From Sporolactobacillus sp. THM7-7 (GTDB taxonomy: Bacteria > Bacillota > Bacilli > Bacillales > Sporolactobacillaceae): a stretch of 64,000 nt of DNA. Where the stretch lies: assembly GCF_004153225.1 (NCBI RefSeq), contig NZ_SEMB01000008.1:43364-107363 (forward strand). The letters run 5' to 3'. Positions within the stretch are counted from its first letter, which is position 1; each line of letters opens with the position of its first letter. Position numbers and translations under genes: made by a program. Positions 36,672-46,902 of the stretch are shown piece by piece. Below the pieces are notes generated by a model, which did not search any database, was not told where the DNA came from, and saw nothing but the letters and a program-made list of their open reading frames with translations.

Positions 36672-38189
36672 ATGATTGAAAGTAAGAAGTCAAAAAAGTC
36701 GAAAATCATTCCGTTTCATCCGGACGGAGAATATTTTTTTCAAAAAGGAATGGCCTGCTATCAAAGGGGTGAACTGGATAAAGCGAATAAATATATGACC
36801 CGCGCGCTCACATTTAAACCGAACGACGTGGAATATCTTTGCCAGCAGGCGGCCATTCTTTCGGAACTGGAGCAGTATGAGTCATCAATCAGCATCCTGA
36901 AAAAAGTGGTTTATGAACTGGACAATCACTTAACCGAGTGCTATTTTTTTATGGCAAACAATTATGCCTATCTCGGGGATTTTCGCGAGGCTCTTGAAGA
37001 AATTAACACTTACCTGACGTTGGAGCCGAACGGAGTATTCCGAAACGAGGCGTGGGAACTGTACCGCATGCTGAAAGCGGATCCGGAAGAGGAAGGCGGG
37101 GATGAATCGTTTTCTTTCAGCGCCCATGAACGCGGACGGCTTGCTCTGGAACACGGTCGCTTTGATGAAGCGGTGCAGTTGTTTCAGAAAGTGATTCGGG
37201 AAAATCCGGATTTTCTTGCGGCGCGAAACAATCTCTCCATTGCTTACTTTTCGATAGGGAATAGCGAACGGGCACTCGATGAAGCCTGGTATGTTCTTGA
37301 AAGGGATCCGGGCAATATTCACGCGCTCTGCAATCTCGGATCGTTTTATTACAATTTAGGGGACGGGGAGCGCCTGAAAAGAATCAAGGCGCGGATGGAT
37401 TGTCTGTACCCCCTGTCACCCGAGCAGTGCGGCAAGCTTGGGTCGGCCTATCTCAATGTCGGGGATTACGAGAAGGCCTATCGCTGGCTGATGGCGGCCG
37501 AGAAGAAAGGCGTCCGCTGTGATCAGGTCTTTTGGTTCTGGAAGGCGCTTTCCGCTTATCATACGGGCCGCTTGCAAGCCGCCAGACGCTGCTGGAAGCG
37601 GACGGACTATTTCAGCGACAAACCTTTCCATCCTTTCACCTACAGCAAGATTCAGGACATGATATTCGAGGCCGGGGCCGGCAGTAATTTTATGGCTCAG
37701 GATCTGCTTCGAAACGGGATTCGGGATGAGGATCAAGCCTATCAGCTGTTTTCGCTGTTCTACCTTGCCCAAATGAAAAAAGAAGAGACGCTGGCTGAAG
37801 CGGCTGAGGACGGGACAAACGCGGGGGTTAAATCGGTAGCCGCCCGCCTCCTTCAGGAAATACACTCGGGACAGCCGAATGCCCGGCTTCAGATCATGCG
37901 CGAAGTCGAATGGCAGATCGGCGGAAAAAAAGAAGCGTTGAAACACGCGGAGCTGTACAGCTTCTGGGCGGTCGCCGATGCAATGATCGGATCCGACGAT
38001 TACGCGGATACGAGCGGCTGGGCGGGCGCATTGCTTTACCTCTGGAAGAAGGAAGTCGGCATGCGAACGTCTCAGAAAAAGGTAGCTGATTCTGCGGGAA
38101 CGACCGTTTACCGGCTGAGAAAACATATTCGCGAACTGGCCGAAGTGTTGGAAAAAAGGTGGGAGGAGAGCCTTTTGACGCGTCACTGA
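36672..38189 (+). CDS. yvcD: tetratricopeptide repeat protein YvcD
   Basis: This 505-residue protein has TPR units at about residues 20-60 (YFFQKGMACYQRGELDKANK), 90-125 and 155-230 (GRLALEHGRFDEAVQLFQKV). The C-terminal end (QKKVADSAGTTVYRLRKHIR) looks like a short helix-turn-helix. There is no signal peptide, so it is cytoplasmic. The TPR gene before trxB in B. subtilis is yvcD, and both size and place agree. Its function is unknown; a scaffold role is likely from the fold. Confidence 0.82.
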   Translation: MIESKKSKKSKIIPFHPDGEYFFQKGMACYQRGELDKANKYMTRALTFKPNDVEYLCQQAAILSELEQYESSISILKKVVYELDNHLTECYFFMANNYAYLGDFREALEEINTYLTLEPNGVFRNEAWELYRMLKADPEEEGGDESFSFSAHERGRLALEHGRFDEAVQLFQKVIRENPDFLAARNNLSIAYFSIGNSERALDEAWYVLERDPGNIHALCNLGSFYYNLGDGERLKRIKARMDCLYPLSPEQCGKLGSAYLNVGDYEKAYRWLMAAEKKGVRCDQVFWFWKALSAYHTGRLQAARRCWKRTDYFSDKPFHPFTYSKIQDMIFEAGAGSNFMAQDLLRNGIRDEDQAYQLFSLFYLAQMKKEETLAEAAEDGTNAGVKSVAARLLQEIHSGQPNARLQIMREVEWQIGGKKEALKHAELYSFWAVADAMIGSDDYADTSGWAGALLYLWKKEVGMRTSQKKVADSAGTTVYRLRKHIRELAEVLEKRWEESLLTRH

Positions 38190-38221
38190 CGATTCGGGTC
38201 ATTCTGTGAGCAGTTTGCTAG

Positions 38222-39271
<1,050 letters not shown>

Positions 39272-39821
39272 GCTGGGATCTTCCTTCGCGTGAACATACA
39301 AAATAAAGCGGAACCGCCAGATTTTTATCTTTTTTTAATCCATTTGTAAAGAGAATGCAATGCAGTGGGATTAAACTGAATAAAGAATTGACCCCCTTTT
39401 ATATATGTTTCACCTGGCGCAGCAGCGAAGCTCGTGCCTTTTTTTTTTGCCGTTTTAAGAAGTGCATTGGCGAGTCTTTGATTGCAGACAGTGTTTTTGT
39501 TTTTCTGATCTCGTTTTCTGCTAAAATTTTTATTTTTTCTCTTAACCGGGATGAAAAAACGGCGTAAAACGAAGCCTTTAGCGTCTGAAGCTTCATCAAC
39601 TTTTCCCTCTTTCATGGTAAGTGGTGAAGACTGAGTCGATGTGTGTCGAGGCTTTCTGAGGGCCACGATTTCGAGTATACTATAAATAGAATGGCCAAAA
39701 CGCAAATCAGCGCTTTTTTTTTCGTGCGATGAGCATCGTATGTTAGAATAAATTTTGATTATAACGGGGCCAATTCGAAAAAGGAGACTTTTCGAACACC
39801 CTCGAACGGGATGGATAAGAG
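39272..39821. other. intergenic region between trxB and rapZ
   Basis: No gene that I can support. Minus-strand frames at 39325-39705 are Lys-rich, lack relatives I know and have no clear ribosome site. A GC-rich hairpin-like stretch ending in ten T (about 39416-39448) may terminate trxB transcripts. Confidence 0.35.
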
Positions 39822-40688
39822 ATGAAAGACATCCAAGTGGTGATCATAACCGGAATGTCGGGGGCTGGTAAGACGGTGGCTATGCGCGTCTTTGAAGATC
39901 TTGGCTTCTTTTGTATCGATAATCTGCCGCCGAATCTGCTGCCTAAATTTATCGACCTGATCGAAGATTCTGATTCGGATAAATTGAATAAACTGTCCCT
40001 CGTCATGGATTTGCGCGGCAGGGAATTCTTTACTTCGCTCCTGTCTTCACTCGATGCCTTCAGCAAAACAGAGAAAATCAGGCCGAAGATCCTTTTCCTG
40101 GACGCGAAGGATCAGGCGCTTGTCCGCCGGTATAAAGAGACGCGCCGGTCCCATCCGCTGTCTCAGAGAGGCCGGCCGATCGAGGGTATCCGTCTTGAAA
40201 GGGAAAAACTTGAGGAAGTTAAAGGACTCGCGCAATATTATATTGATACGACAGATATGACGCCAAGGCAGCTGCGCGATCGGATCATCACACAGTTCGG
40301 TACGGAGAGCGAGACCTTTCGGGTGAATCTTCTGTCGTTCGGATTTAAGTACGGGCTGCCGATCGATGCCGATCTTGTTTTCGATGTCCGTTTTCTGCCT
40401 AATCCGTATTATGTGAAGCACATGCGCGACAGAACGGGGCTTGAGGCTGACATATCCGAATATGTACTGAAATGGTCGGAGACGCAGCAGTTCCTGAATA
40501 AACTGATGGACCTGTTAACGTTTATGGTTCCGCAGTATAAACGCGAGGGAAAGCGGCAGCTTGTGATTGCGGTCGGCTGTACAGGGGGAAAACATCGCTC
40601 CGTTGCACTCGCCGAATGGATCGGTCACAAGCTGTCTGCGGATTATCCGACTTCCGTTTCGCACCGGGATATTGAGAAAGGAAAATAG
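39822..40688 (+). CDS. rapZ: RNase adapter/nucleotide-binding protein RapZ (YvcJ)
   Basis: This 288-residue protein has a P-loop GMSGAGKT at residues 11-18 and the family motif [14 protein letters not shown] near 30-43. The C-terminal half ([20 protein letters not shown], then [15 protein letters not shown]) is the conserved RapZ domain that binds RNA or UDP-GlcNAc in other bacteria. In B. subtilis YvcJ binds and hydrolyses nucleotides and affects competence. It leads the rapZ-yvcK-whiA-crh cluster, with yvcK 6 bases after it. Confidence 0.95.
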   Translation: MKDIQVVIITGMSGAGKTVAMRVFEDLGFFCIDNLPPNLLPKFIDLIEDSDSDKLNKLSLVMDLRGREFFTSLLSSLDAFSKTEKIRPKILFLDAKDQALVRRYKETRRSHPLSQRGRPIEGIRLEREKLEEVKGLAQYYIDTTDMTPRQLRDRIITQFGTESETFRVNLLSFGFKYGLPIDADLVFDVRFLPNPYYVKHMRDRTGLEADISEYVLKWSETQQFLNKLMDLLTFMVPQYKREGKRQLVIAVGCTGGKHRSVALAEWIGHKLSADYPTSVSHRDIEKGK

Positions 40689-40694
40689 GGAATC

Positions 40695-41657
40695 ATGGTA
40701 AAAAGAAAAAAAGTTGTGGCGATCGGCGGAGGAACGGGATTGCCGGGGGTGCTCAGGGGACTGAAGAAATACCCGATCGACATCACCGCCATTGTCACAG
40801 TGGCCGATGACGGCGGGAGCAGCGGGATGCTGAGAAATGAACTGCGAATGCCGCCGCCCGGCGATATACGCAATGTGCTCGTCGCTCTATCCGACGTGGA
40901 ACCGGTGTTTGAAAAACTGCTCCAGCATCGATTCCGCTCGGACAGCGGACTGAACGGACATTCACTCGGCAACTTGCTGATTGCCGCTCTGACTTCGATT
41001 ACCGGAGATTTTGTCAAAGGCGTCAGGGAGATGAGCCACATTCTGAACGTGCACGGGGAAGTACTTCCGGCCGCCGATCAAAGCATTGTACTCGGGGCGG
41101 TGATGAGCGACGGCATGGTTGTGGAAGGCGAGTCGCAGATTCCAAAGGTGAATAAGAAAATCGCCCGGGTGTTCCTGAAGCCGGATGAGATCCGGCCGCT
41201 CCCGGAGAGCATCAAGGCTATTCGCGAAGCGGATCTGATTACACTCGGCCCGGGAAGCCTGTATACGAGTGTCATTCCCAATTTGCTCGTTCCGGGACTG
41301 GCGGAAGAAATTTTCCGATCCGAAGCGAAAAAAGTCTATGTGTGCAACGTCATGACGCAAAAGGGGGAAACCGACGGCTATTCTGCCGCCGATCATATTG
41401 CCGCGATCAACAGCCATGTCACCCCCCACCTGGTCGATACGATTCTCGCGAACAGCCGGCCGATTGAACCGGAAATTCTTGAACGATATGCCAGAGAAGA
41501 AGCGGAACCGGTTTCAGTCGATCGGGACAGACTTTCCAGGCAGGGCTTGAACGTCATCAGCACGCCGCTGATTAAAGTCGCCGGCGGGGTGATCCGTCAT
41601 GATGAAGCGGCGGTCGGGAGGCTCCTCATGTCGCTTCTGGAAGATAAAAAAGGTTGA
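40695..41657 (+). CDS. yvcK: gluconeogenesis factor YvcK (CofD-like)
   Basis: This 320-residue protein binds UDP-sugars and is needed for growth on gluconeogenic carbon sources and for cell-shape control in B. subtilis. The N-terminal [19 protein letters not shown] and [15 protein letters not shown] are the CofD/YvcK signatures, and [18 protein letters not shown] near 190 is also conserved. It lies between rapZ and whiA as in nearly all Firmicutes. Confidence 0.95.
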   Translation: MVKRKKVVAIGGGTGLPGVLRGLKKYPIDITAIVTVADDGGSSGMLRNELRMPPPGDIRNVLVALSDVEPVFEKLLQHRFRSDSGLNGHSLGNLLIAALTSITGDFVKGVREMSHILNVHGEVLPAADQSIVLGAVMSDGMVVEGESQIPKVNKKIARVFLKPDEIRPLPESIKAIREADLITLGPGSLYTSVIPNLLVPGLAEEIFRSEAKKVYVCNVMTQKGETDGYSAADHIAAINSHVTPHLVDTILANSRPIEPEILERYAREEAEPVSVDRDRLSRQGLNVISTPLIKVAGGVIRHDEAAVGRLLMSLLEDKKG

Positions 41658-41671
41658 AGGGGGATCCGCCG

Positions 41672-42604
41672 ATGTCTTTCGCGGCAGATACAAAAAGAGA
41701 ATTAACGATGCTTGAAGTCGATGATTGCTGCGCTCGGGCGGAATTGTCCGCACTCACGCGAATGAACGGCTTCGTCTCGATTCGAAACAAGCGAGTTGAA
41801 TTGGATATTGCAACGGAAAACGCCGCTATTTCCCGGCGGATTTACCGTCTGATTAAACAGGCCTACCATTATCCGATTGAAATCCTCGTCCGTCGAAAAA
41901 TGCGGCTGAAAAAGAACAATGTCTATATCGTCCGGCTGAAGGACTCGGCAAGACTTTTTCTCGAAGATTTAAAAATCATCGATGGAAACAGGCAGTTTAC
42001 ACGGGAGATTGCTCCGGATCTTGTTCAGAAGAAGTGCTGCCGCCGATCTTATCTGCGTGGCGCATTTCTCGCCGGAGGATCTCTCAATCATCCCGAATCT
42101 TCCTATCACTTGGAAATATTTTCTAATTATGAGGACCATACGTACTCGCTGGCTCGTCTCATGAACACCTTCGATCTGCATGTCAAAGTACTCCCGCGAA
42201 AGAACGGCTTTATTATCTACATGAAGGAAGGTGAGAAGATCACCGACTTTCTGAGTATTATCGGTGCAAATAAAGCCTTGTTCTACTTTGAGGATATCCG
42301 GATCGTTAAAGATATGCGCAACTCGGTTAACCGACTGGTCAATTGCGAGACAGCGAATCTGAATAAGACGGTAAGCGCTGCCATGCGGCAAATGGAGAAC
42401 ATCCGGCTGATCGAAAAGCAGTTCGGCCTCAGCGAACTTCCAGTGAAACTAAGAGAAATAGCGGAACTTCGCCTGAAACATCCGGATGTCACTTTGAAAG
42501 AACTCGGCGAGATGATCAGCGGAGAGCCGATCAGTAAATCGGGGATCAATCATCGATTTCGAAAAATTGAAGCGATTGCCAATCAAATTCGGCAGAACCA
42601 ATAA
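41672..42604 (+). CDS. whiA: WhiA-family DNA-binding protein
   Basis: This 310-residue protein joins an N-terminal degenerate LAGLIDADG homing-endonuclease fold ([14 protein letters not shown] to [20 protein letters not shown]) to a C-terminal helix-turn-helix ([20 protein letters not shown]). In B. subtilis WhiA binds the nucleoid and influences division and segregation. ATG 41672 has AAGGGGGA 7 bases upstream. It directly follows yvcK. Confidence 0.95.
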   Translation: MSFAADTKRELTMLEVDDCCARAELSALTRMNGFVSIRNKRVELDIATENAAISRRIYRLIKQAYHYPIEILVRRKMRLKKNNVYIVRLKDSARLFLEDLKIIDGNRQFTREIAPDLVQKKCCRRSYLRGAFLAGGSLNHPESSYHLEIFSNYEDHTYSLARLMNTFDLHVKVLPRKNGFIIYMKEGEKITDFLSIIGANKALFYFEDIRIVKDMRNSVNRLVNCETANLNKTVSAAMRQMENIRLIEKQFGLSELPVKLREIAELRLKHPDVTLKELGEMISGEPISKSGINHRFRKIEAIANQIRQNQ

Positions 42605-42719
42605 AGGAGTCTGTTTAAATGATTTATACCTGAACGGTTACAGTCGTCTTCTCGTCATAGCCCGTGACCAGAATTGCCTGTTGATCTTCAAAAAAACTTG
42701 CAGAAGGGGGGGAATACGA

Positions 42720-42977
42720 TTGATTGAAAAAATGGTTACCGTACGATTAAGAGAGGGGCTTCAGGCTCGTCCCGCAGCTTTGTTTGTTCAAAAAGCTAAC
42801 CGCTTTCATTCTCATATCACCCTCGAAAAAGAAGGAAGAGTCGCTAACGTGAAAAGTATTATGAGTATCATGAGCCTTGCTCCCACCCGGGGAGATGAGG
42901 TGACGCTGCGGGCGGAAGGCTCTGATGAACAAGAAGCCGTCGCTGATCTTTCAGGGTTCATCGAAAATAATCGGTAA
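42720..42977 (+). CDS. crh: catabolite repression HPr-like protein Crh
   Basis: This 85-residue HPr paralogue has Gln15 (REGLQARPAA) where HPr has the phosphorylated His15, so it cannot pass phosphate in the PTS. Ser46 (VKSIMSIM) is kept as the HprK target; Ser-phosphorylated Crh helps CcpA. The TTG start at 42720 has AAGGGGGGG upstream and gives exactly the B. subtilis length of 85. The 115-base gap after whiA holds no gene. Confidence 0.95.
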   Translation: MIEKMVTVRLREGLQARPAALFVQKANRFHSHITLEKEGRVANVKSIMSIMSLAPTRGDEVTLRAEGSDEQEAVADLSGFIENNR

Positions 42978-43030
42978 GCGATCGTTGCACCGCGCCGGTC
43001 ATTCGCCAGTGTCCACAATCACAGAATAGG

Positions 43031-43070
43031 AAAAGCCCTGTTTCCGCTTGGGGAAAACAGAGCTTTTTTT
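43031..43070. terminator. bidirectional terminator between crh and clpP
   Basis: A long imperfect stem (AGCCCTGTTT with AAACAGAGCT) has seven T on the plus side and TTTTCC on the minus side. It lies between the convergent crh and clpP genes. Confidence 0.78.
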
Positions 43071-43094
43071 GGTACGCCTGGTAAAGGGCGTCAC

Positions 43095-43679
43095 TTATTT
43101 CGATGTGGCTAGAATTTCATCGATCAGACCGTATTCTTTGGCGTGCTCCGCCGACATGAAATTATCCCGGTCCGTATCGCGAGCGATGATATCATAAGGC
43201 TGGCCAGTTCTTTCCGCATAAATGTGATTCAGCTTCTCGCGAATACGGATAATTCTGCGCGCATGAATCTCCATGTCGGAAGCCTGTCCCTGCATACCGC
43301 CGAGCGGCTGGTGAATCATGATTTCACTGTTGGGCAGAGCGTAACGTTTACCGATTTCCCCTGCCGTCAACAGAAAGCTGCCCATCGATGCAGCCATACC
43401 GATACAAATCGTCGACACTTTAGGCTTAATGTATTGCATCGTGTCGTAGATCGCCATGCCAGCCGTTATCGAACCGCCTGGGCTGTTGATGTAAAGCGAG
43501 ATGTCTTTCTCCGAGTCTTCAGCGGCGAGAAACAGCAACTGGGCAACGACGGCATTCGCTACGTTATCGTCAATCGCCGTCCCGAGCATGATAATCCGAT
43601 CTTTCAGTAAGCGGGAATAAATATCGTAAGCACGTTCCCCGCGGTTCGTTTGTTCAATGACTGTAGGGATTAAAGGCAT
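43095..43679 (-). CDS. clpP: ATP-dependent Clp protease proteolytic subunit
   Basis: This 194-residue serine protease forms the ClpP tetradecamer that works with ClpX and ClpC. The triad is visible: Ser98 in GMAASMGS, His123 in [10 protein letters not shown] and Asp172 in DTDRDNF. ATG 43679 ([19 protein letters not shown]) has AAAAGGGGG upstream. A CtsR operator covers its promoter, so it is a class III heat-shock gene here as in B. subtilis. It is one of the few minus-strand genes in the window. Confidence 0.97.
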   Translation of the reverse strand: MPLIPTVIEQTNRGERAYDIYSRLLKDRIIMLGTAIDDNVANAVVAQLLFLAAEDSEKDISLYINSPGGSITAGMAIYDTMQYIKPKVSTICIGMAASMGSFLLTAGEIGKRYALPNSEIMIHQPLGGMQGQASDMEIHARRIIRIREKLNHIYAERTGQPYDIIARDTDRDNFMSAEHAKEYGLIDEILATSK

Positions 43680-43734
43680 TGAACGAACCCCCTTTTCACT
43701 CAAAATTTGTCACTCACTACCATTGACCATCTCA

Positions 43735-43764
43735 ATCATACCCTAAAGGTCAATATAGGTCAAA
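43735..43764 (-). promoter_or_regulatory. sigma-A promoter of clpP with CtsR operator
   Basis: On the minus strand TTGACC (43758-43763), 17 bases, TATGAT (43735-43740) form a promoter. The direct repeat AGGTCAA-TAT-AGGTCAAA (43747-43764, plus strand) is the CtsR heptad box and covers the -35 and spacer. An extra TTGACC at 43723-43728 lies in the leader. Confidence 0.88.
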
Positions 43765-43868
43765 TCAAAAGGCCGGCGAACAGGCAAAGAAAATTGGGCT
43801 CAGCCAAGCCTTTGGTACCGGCTGAGCCTTACGATATCCCCCGGAAACATTTATACATCCATAAACAC

Positions 43869-43892
43869 AAAAAAATCAGCGCTATGGCTGAT
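43869..43892 (-). terminator. terminator after tRNA-Arg
   Basis: ATCAGC (43875-43880) pairs with GCTGAT (43887-43892); on the minus strand seven T follow. A second inverted repeat (GGCTCAGCC/GGCTGAGCC, about 43798-43830) lies further downstream and may back it up. Confidence 0.7.
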
Positions 43893-43965
43893 CTTTTTAA
43901 ATCACACGATTTTCTTGAAGACGTCGTACCTTCGGCCGCATCAACGTTCTGAAACGATGTTATGA

Positions 43966-44039
43966 TGCGCTCGAGAGGATTCGAACCCCCGACACATGGT
44001 ACCGGAAACCATTGCTCTATCCAACTGAGCTACGAGCGC
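43966..44039 (-). tRNA. tRNA-Arg (anticodon CCG)
   Basis: The minus strand folds as a full cloverleaf: acceptor GCGCTCG/CGAGCGC, D arm GCTC...GAGC, anticodon arm ATGGT/ACCAT with loop TTCCGGT (anticodon CCG, reading CGG), and T arm with GGTTCGAAT. The CCA end is not encoded. It lies next to clpP, as B. subtilis trnQ-Arg does. Confidence 0.95.
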
Positions 44040-44279
44040 ATAATTGCTCTATCACTGACATTTATCCATTTTAATTGATAAACGTTTTTTTTGCAACCCC
44101 TATTTCATGGAAAATTATTTTTGAGCTCATTTGACCGCCCGACCGAGAAGTTTTGGAACGGTATTTTAAGCGTGTATAAAAAAATCAGCGAAAAATAGGT
44201 ATTCGTATTAGAGCGAGGCTAATCCCCAGAACATAAGTTATTAGTGTACTTGAAAAAGTCGAGACGAGGAGGAGTTTGC

Positions 44280-44738
44280 ATGGAAGTTAAACCTTATCCA
44301 AAAAAGCCGGCGGAAATGGCCCCTTATGATAAGTATCCGAAGATGAAACCAGCGGAAATGGCCCCTTATAATAAGTATCCGAAGATGAAACCGACAATGC
44401 CGAGTTACTATCCGAAATCGATGATGCCTGTTCAAACAGCCAAAAAGCCAATGCCGACGAATATGATGAAAAAGCCGATCGCGGCGGAAGAGACGGGTCC
44501 GGGTCTCCACTGTCCCCCTCGACAGGCCCCGGCCATGTACGATCCGGAACGGGTGCGGGTGGAACATGTTTATAAACCGGTGATCGTCCCGCATATCCAT
44601 CCGCTAAGAACGCTCATCCAAACCCATTATATTTACGAGCATCGGCACTACTATCCACACAAGGTGACAAAGAGATGCGATGAACGTCATTACGATGTGC
44701 AAGCCGAACGTCCGTGCTTTGCGAAACCCCACTGTTAA
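44280..44738 (+). CDS. CotD-family spore coat protein
   Basis: This 152-residue protein has the CotD core IVPHIHPLRTLIQTHYIYEH and RHYYPHKV near residues 100-128 and ends in a Cys/His-rich tail. The N-terminal 55 residues are a Pro/Lys/Tyr/Met-rich tandem repeat (PAEMAPYDKYPKMK, then PAEMAPYNKYPKMK), typical of coat proteins that cross-link. GAGGAGGAG precedes the ATG. CATAAGTTA at 44232-44240 fits the sigma-K -10 pattern CATAnnnTA at the right distance, but no -35 was found, so mother-cell expression is only suggested. The gene shows that the organism sporulates. Confidence 0.78.
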   Translation: MEVKPYPKKPAEMAPYDKYPKMKPAEMAPYNKYPKMKPTMPSYYPKSMMPVQTAKKPMPTNMMKKPIAAEETGPGLHCPPRQAPAMYDPERVRVEHVYKPVIVPHIHPLRTLIQTHYIYEHRHYYPHKVTKRCDERHYDVQAERPCFAKPHC

Positions 44739-44742
44739 ACTG

Positions 44743-44782
44743 AAATCGGGACTTCCGCTATTTCGCGGGAGACTCGATTTTT
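44743..44782 (+). terminator. terminator after the coat gene
   Basis: AAATCG (44743-44748) pairs with CGATTT (44775-44780), enclosing a further TCCGC/GCGGGA stem, and is followed by T residues. Confidence 0.75.
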
Positions 44783-45156
44783 CGTTTGTTTTATTTTGGA
44801 AATCCATGTATGATAAAGAATGTTGGTCGGTCGGCAATAGGCGGATGGCGATTCGCTTGCTTCGTCATCAATCTCCTTTCTTCCGAAAACGATGACAAAA
44901 GAGTTGGGGAAGGAACACCGATCTTTACGGATCAAAGCCCAATCGTTCAGCCGCACCGCCGCATGCCGAAATATTTTGAAGGCCAGAATAGACTGAAAGG
45001 AGTTGGTCGTTTTATGAGTTCCGATAGTTCGCCGAATTCGGATCCCGGGCATAGTTGGGGGAAGTTTTCATATCGCCTGAACATTGGCTACTTGTCAAGC
45101 GATCGGCTGCTTTTAATTTGCCTGAAAACTTTCCCTCATATATAGGAGGTGGAAGC
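44783..45156. other. intergenic region before corA
   Basis: A frame at 44786-45145 gives an unrecognised peptide without a ribosome site; I do not regard it as a gene. No M-box or other magnesium riboswitch could be seen here. Confidence 0.4.
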
Positions 45157-46098
45157 ATGATTGATATTTATTTGACAGACGAACAAGAAAATCTGATTAA
45201 AAAGGATGAATTGGTCAAGGGCTGCTGGATAAATCTGACACGCCCTTCCGAATTCGAGATTCAGAAAATTGTTAAGGGAACGGATATTCCCCGGGATTTT
45301 ATCAGCGATCCCCTGGACGATGATGAACGTTCCCGAATTGAAAAAGAAGACGACAAGGTGCTGATCATTGTCGACTTTCCGGTCCCTGTCCGGGATGAAT
45401 CGGATTCCGCGCCTTACGATACGATCCCTCTTGGCATTATTGTGACACCTCAATATTTTGTGACCGTCTGTCTGCAGAGCAATCCGATTGTCGAGGACTT
45501 CATTCATGATAAGGTCAGAAATTTTTTTACTTATAAAAAAACCCGATTCACACTGCAGATTCTCTATGCGATTGCCCGTTACTACTTGAAATACTTGAGA
45601 ACGATCGATCGGCGTACGGCGATGATCGAACGCGAACTGCGCGAATCGATGCGTAATAAAGAACTCTATGACCTTCTAAGTCTGGAGAAAACGCTTGTCT
45701 ATTTTACGACATCGCTGAAAGCCAATAATATTGTCATGGAAAAGATGATGAAACAGCGTTTTCTACGGATGTACGATGACGATCAGGATCTACTTGAGGA
45801 TGTCATTATCGAGATTAAGCAGGCGATTGAAATGTCGGAAGTGCACAGCAATATCCTGAGCGGTATGATGGATGCGTACGCCTCCGTTATTTCAAACAAT
45901 GTCAATGTGGTCATGAAGTTTTTAACGACGATTACGATTGTGCTGTCGATCCCGACGATGGTCGCGAGTTTTTACGGTATGAACGTAAAAGGCATTCCCG
46001 GGGTCGCATTTCCCCACGCGTTCTGGATTCCATTTTTTGTCGCACTGGTATTATCCGGGATCACGGCGCTGATTTTCTGGAAAAAAAGATATTTTTGA
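45157..46098 (+). CDS. corA: CorA-family divalent metal ion transporter
   Basis: This 313-residue protein fits the CorA family of Mg2+/Co2+ channels: a long cytoplasmic domain (to about residue 245), then two membrane helices with the selectivity motif GMN in SFYGMNVKGIPG between them, and the basic end FWKKRYF. A related B. subtilis protein is YfjQ. ATG 45157 has AGGAGG 7 bases upstream. It stands alone between terminators. Confidence 0.93.
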   Translation: MIDIYLTDEQENLIKKDELVKGCWINLTRPSEFEIQKIVKGTDIPRDFISDPLDDDERSRIEKEDDKVLIIVDFPVPVRDESDSAPYDTIPLGIIVTPQYFVTVCLQSNPIVEDFIHDKVRNFFTYKKTRFTLQILYAIARYYLKYLRTIDRRTAMIERELRESMRNKELYDLLSLEKTLVYFTTSLKANNIVMEKMMKQRFLRMYDDDQDLLEDVIIEIKQAIEMSEVHSNILSGMMDAYASVISNNVNVVMKFLTTITIVLSIPTMVASFYGMNVKGIPGVAFPHAFWIPFFVALVLSGITALIFWKKRYF

Positions 46099-46106
46099 AT
46101 CGATCG

Positions 46107-46145
46107 ACCGGGGGAAGCTCCATACGGACGCTTTCCCCGGTTTTT
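46107..46145 (+). terminator. terminator after corA
   Basis: ACCGGGGGAAGC pairs with GCTTTCCCCGGT (46130-46141) and is followed by five T. The second repeat array begins 39 bases later. Confidence 0.88.
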
Positions 46146-46183
46146 AAGAGCCGATTCGCAGAAAGACATAGGAACGGCTGAGT

Positions 46184-46708
46184 TGTAGAGCGGAACATCA
46201 GAATATAAAAATCAAATTGCAGAATATTAGCCCGGAACAACAGAATGAGAGCCAGGAATGGCAGAATGTCGGGCTGGAACAACAGAATGAGAGCCAGGAA
46301 TGGCAGAATGTCGGGCTGGAACAACAGAATGAGAGCCGGGAATGGCAGAATGTCAAGCCGGAACAACAGAATGAGAGCCGGGAATGGCAGAATGTCAAGC
46401 CGGAACAACAGAATGAGAGCCGGGAATGGCAGAATGTCAGGCCGGAACAACAGAATGAGAGCCAGGAATGGCAGAATGTCGGGCCGGAACAACAGAATGA
46501 GAGCCGGGAATGGCAGAATGTCGGGCTGGAACAACAGAATGAGAGCCGGGAATGGCAGAATGTCGGGCCGGAACAACAGAATGAGAGCCAGGAATGGCAG
46601 AATGTCAAGCCGGAACAACAGAATGAGAGCCAGGAATGGCAGAATGTCAGGCCGGAACAACAGAATGAGAGCTTGAAACTGCAGAATGAATGCTCGAAAC
46701 AGCCGAAT
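46184..46708 (+). repeat. 25-unit, 21-bp tandem repeat array (CAGAAT family, array 2)
   Basis: Exactly 25 units of 21 bp. From 46247 to 46666 two monomer types alternate strictly ten times: type A near GAGAGCCGGGAATGGCAGAAT and type B near GTCAAGCCGGAACAACAGAAT, making a 42-bp higher-order unit. The flanking units are more decayed. The monomer shares the CCGGAAC...CAGAAT core, length and strand with array 1 at 21.6 kb. Several frames are open through it because 21 is a multiple of three, giving heptapeptide repeats on both strands, but none has a convincing start, so I call it noncoding. It fills the gap between the corA terminator and the rpoN promoter. Confidence 0.95.
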
Positions 46709-46848
46709 AAGGTATGAGATTGAGAAGTAAATCGGACCCTTTGGAACATTCGCGTTTACCGGTTTTGACTGATCCTGTGTCGGAAAGCCATCCGCGTTCG
46801 TAAGAACATCTTGTATTAGTTTTTCGACGTATTCCGACCGTGCAAGCG

Positions 46849-46877
46849 TAGTCAATGCGTTTTTCGCCTGATATAAT
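46849..46877 (+). promoter_or_regulatory. probable promoter of rpoN
   Basis: TATAAT (46872-46877) with a weak -35 TAGTCA (46849-46854) 17 bases upstream. Confidence 0.5.
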
Positions 46878-46902
46878 TGTAGGGGAAAGAAGGTGACGCG
46901 CG

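Noticed and set aside
39325-39705. Minus-strand frame between trxB and rapZ
   Set aside because: Low-complexity Lys/Arg-rich product, overlaps a terminator-like T tract, no relative known to me.
44786-45145. 119-codon frame before corA
   Set aside because: No ribosome site, odd composition, no recognisable family.
44783-45156. Magnesium (M-box) riboswitch before corA
   Set aside because: None of the conserved M-box segments could be found.
46061-46855. Long minus-strand frame through array 2 (LILLFRPDILPFLA-type repeats)
   Set aside because: It runs across the corA terminator and corA end, has no ribosome site, and is explained by the repeat period.
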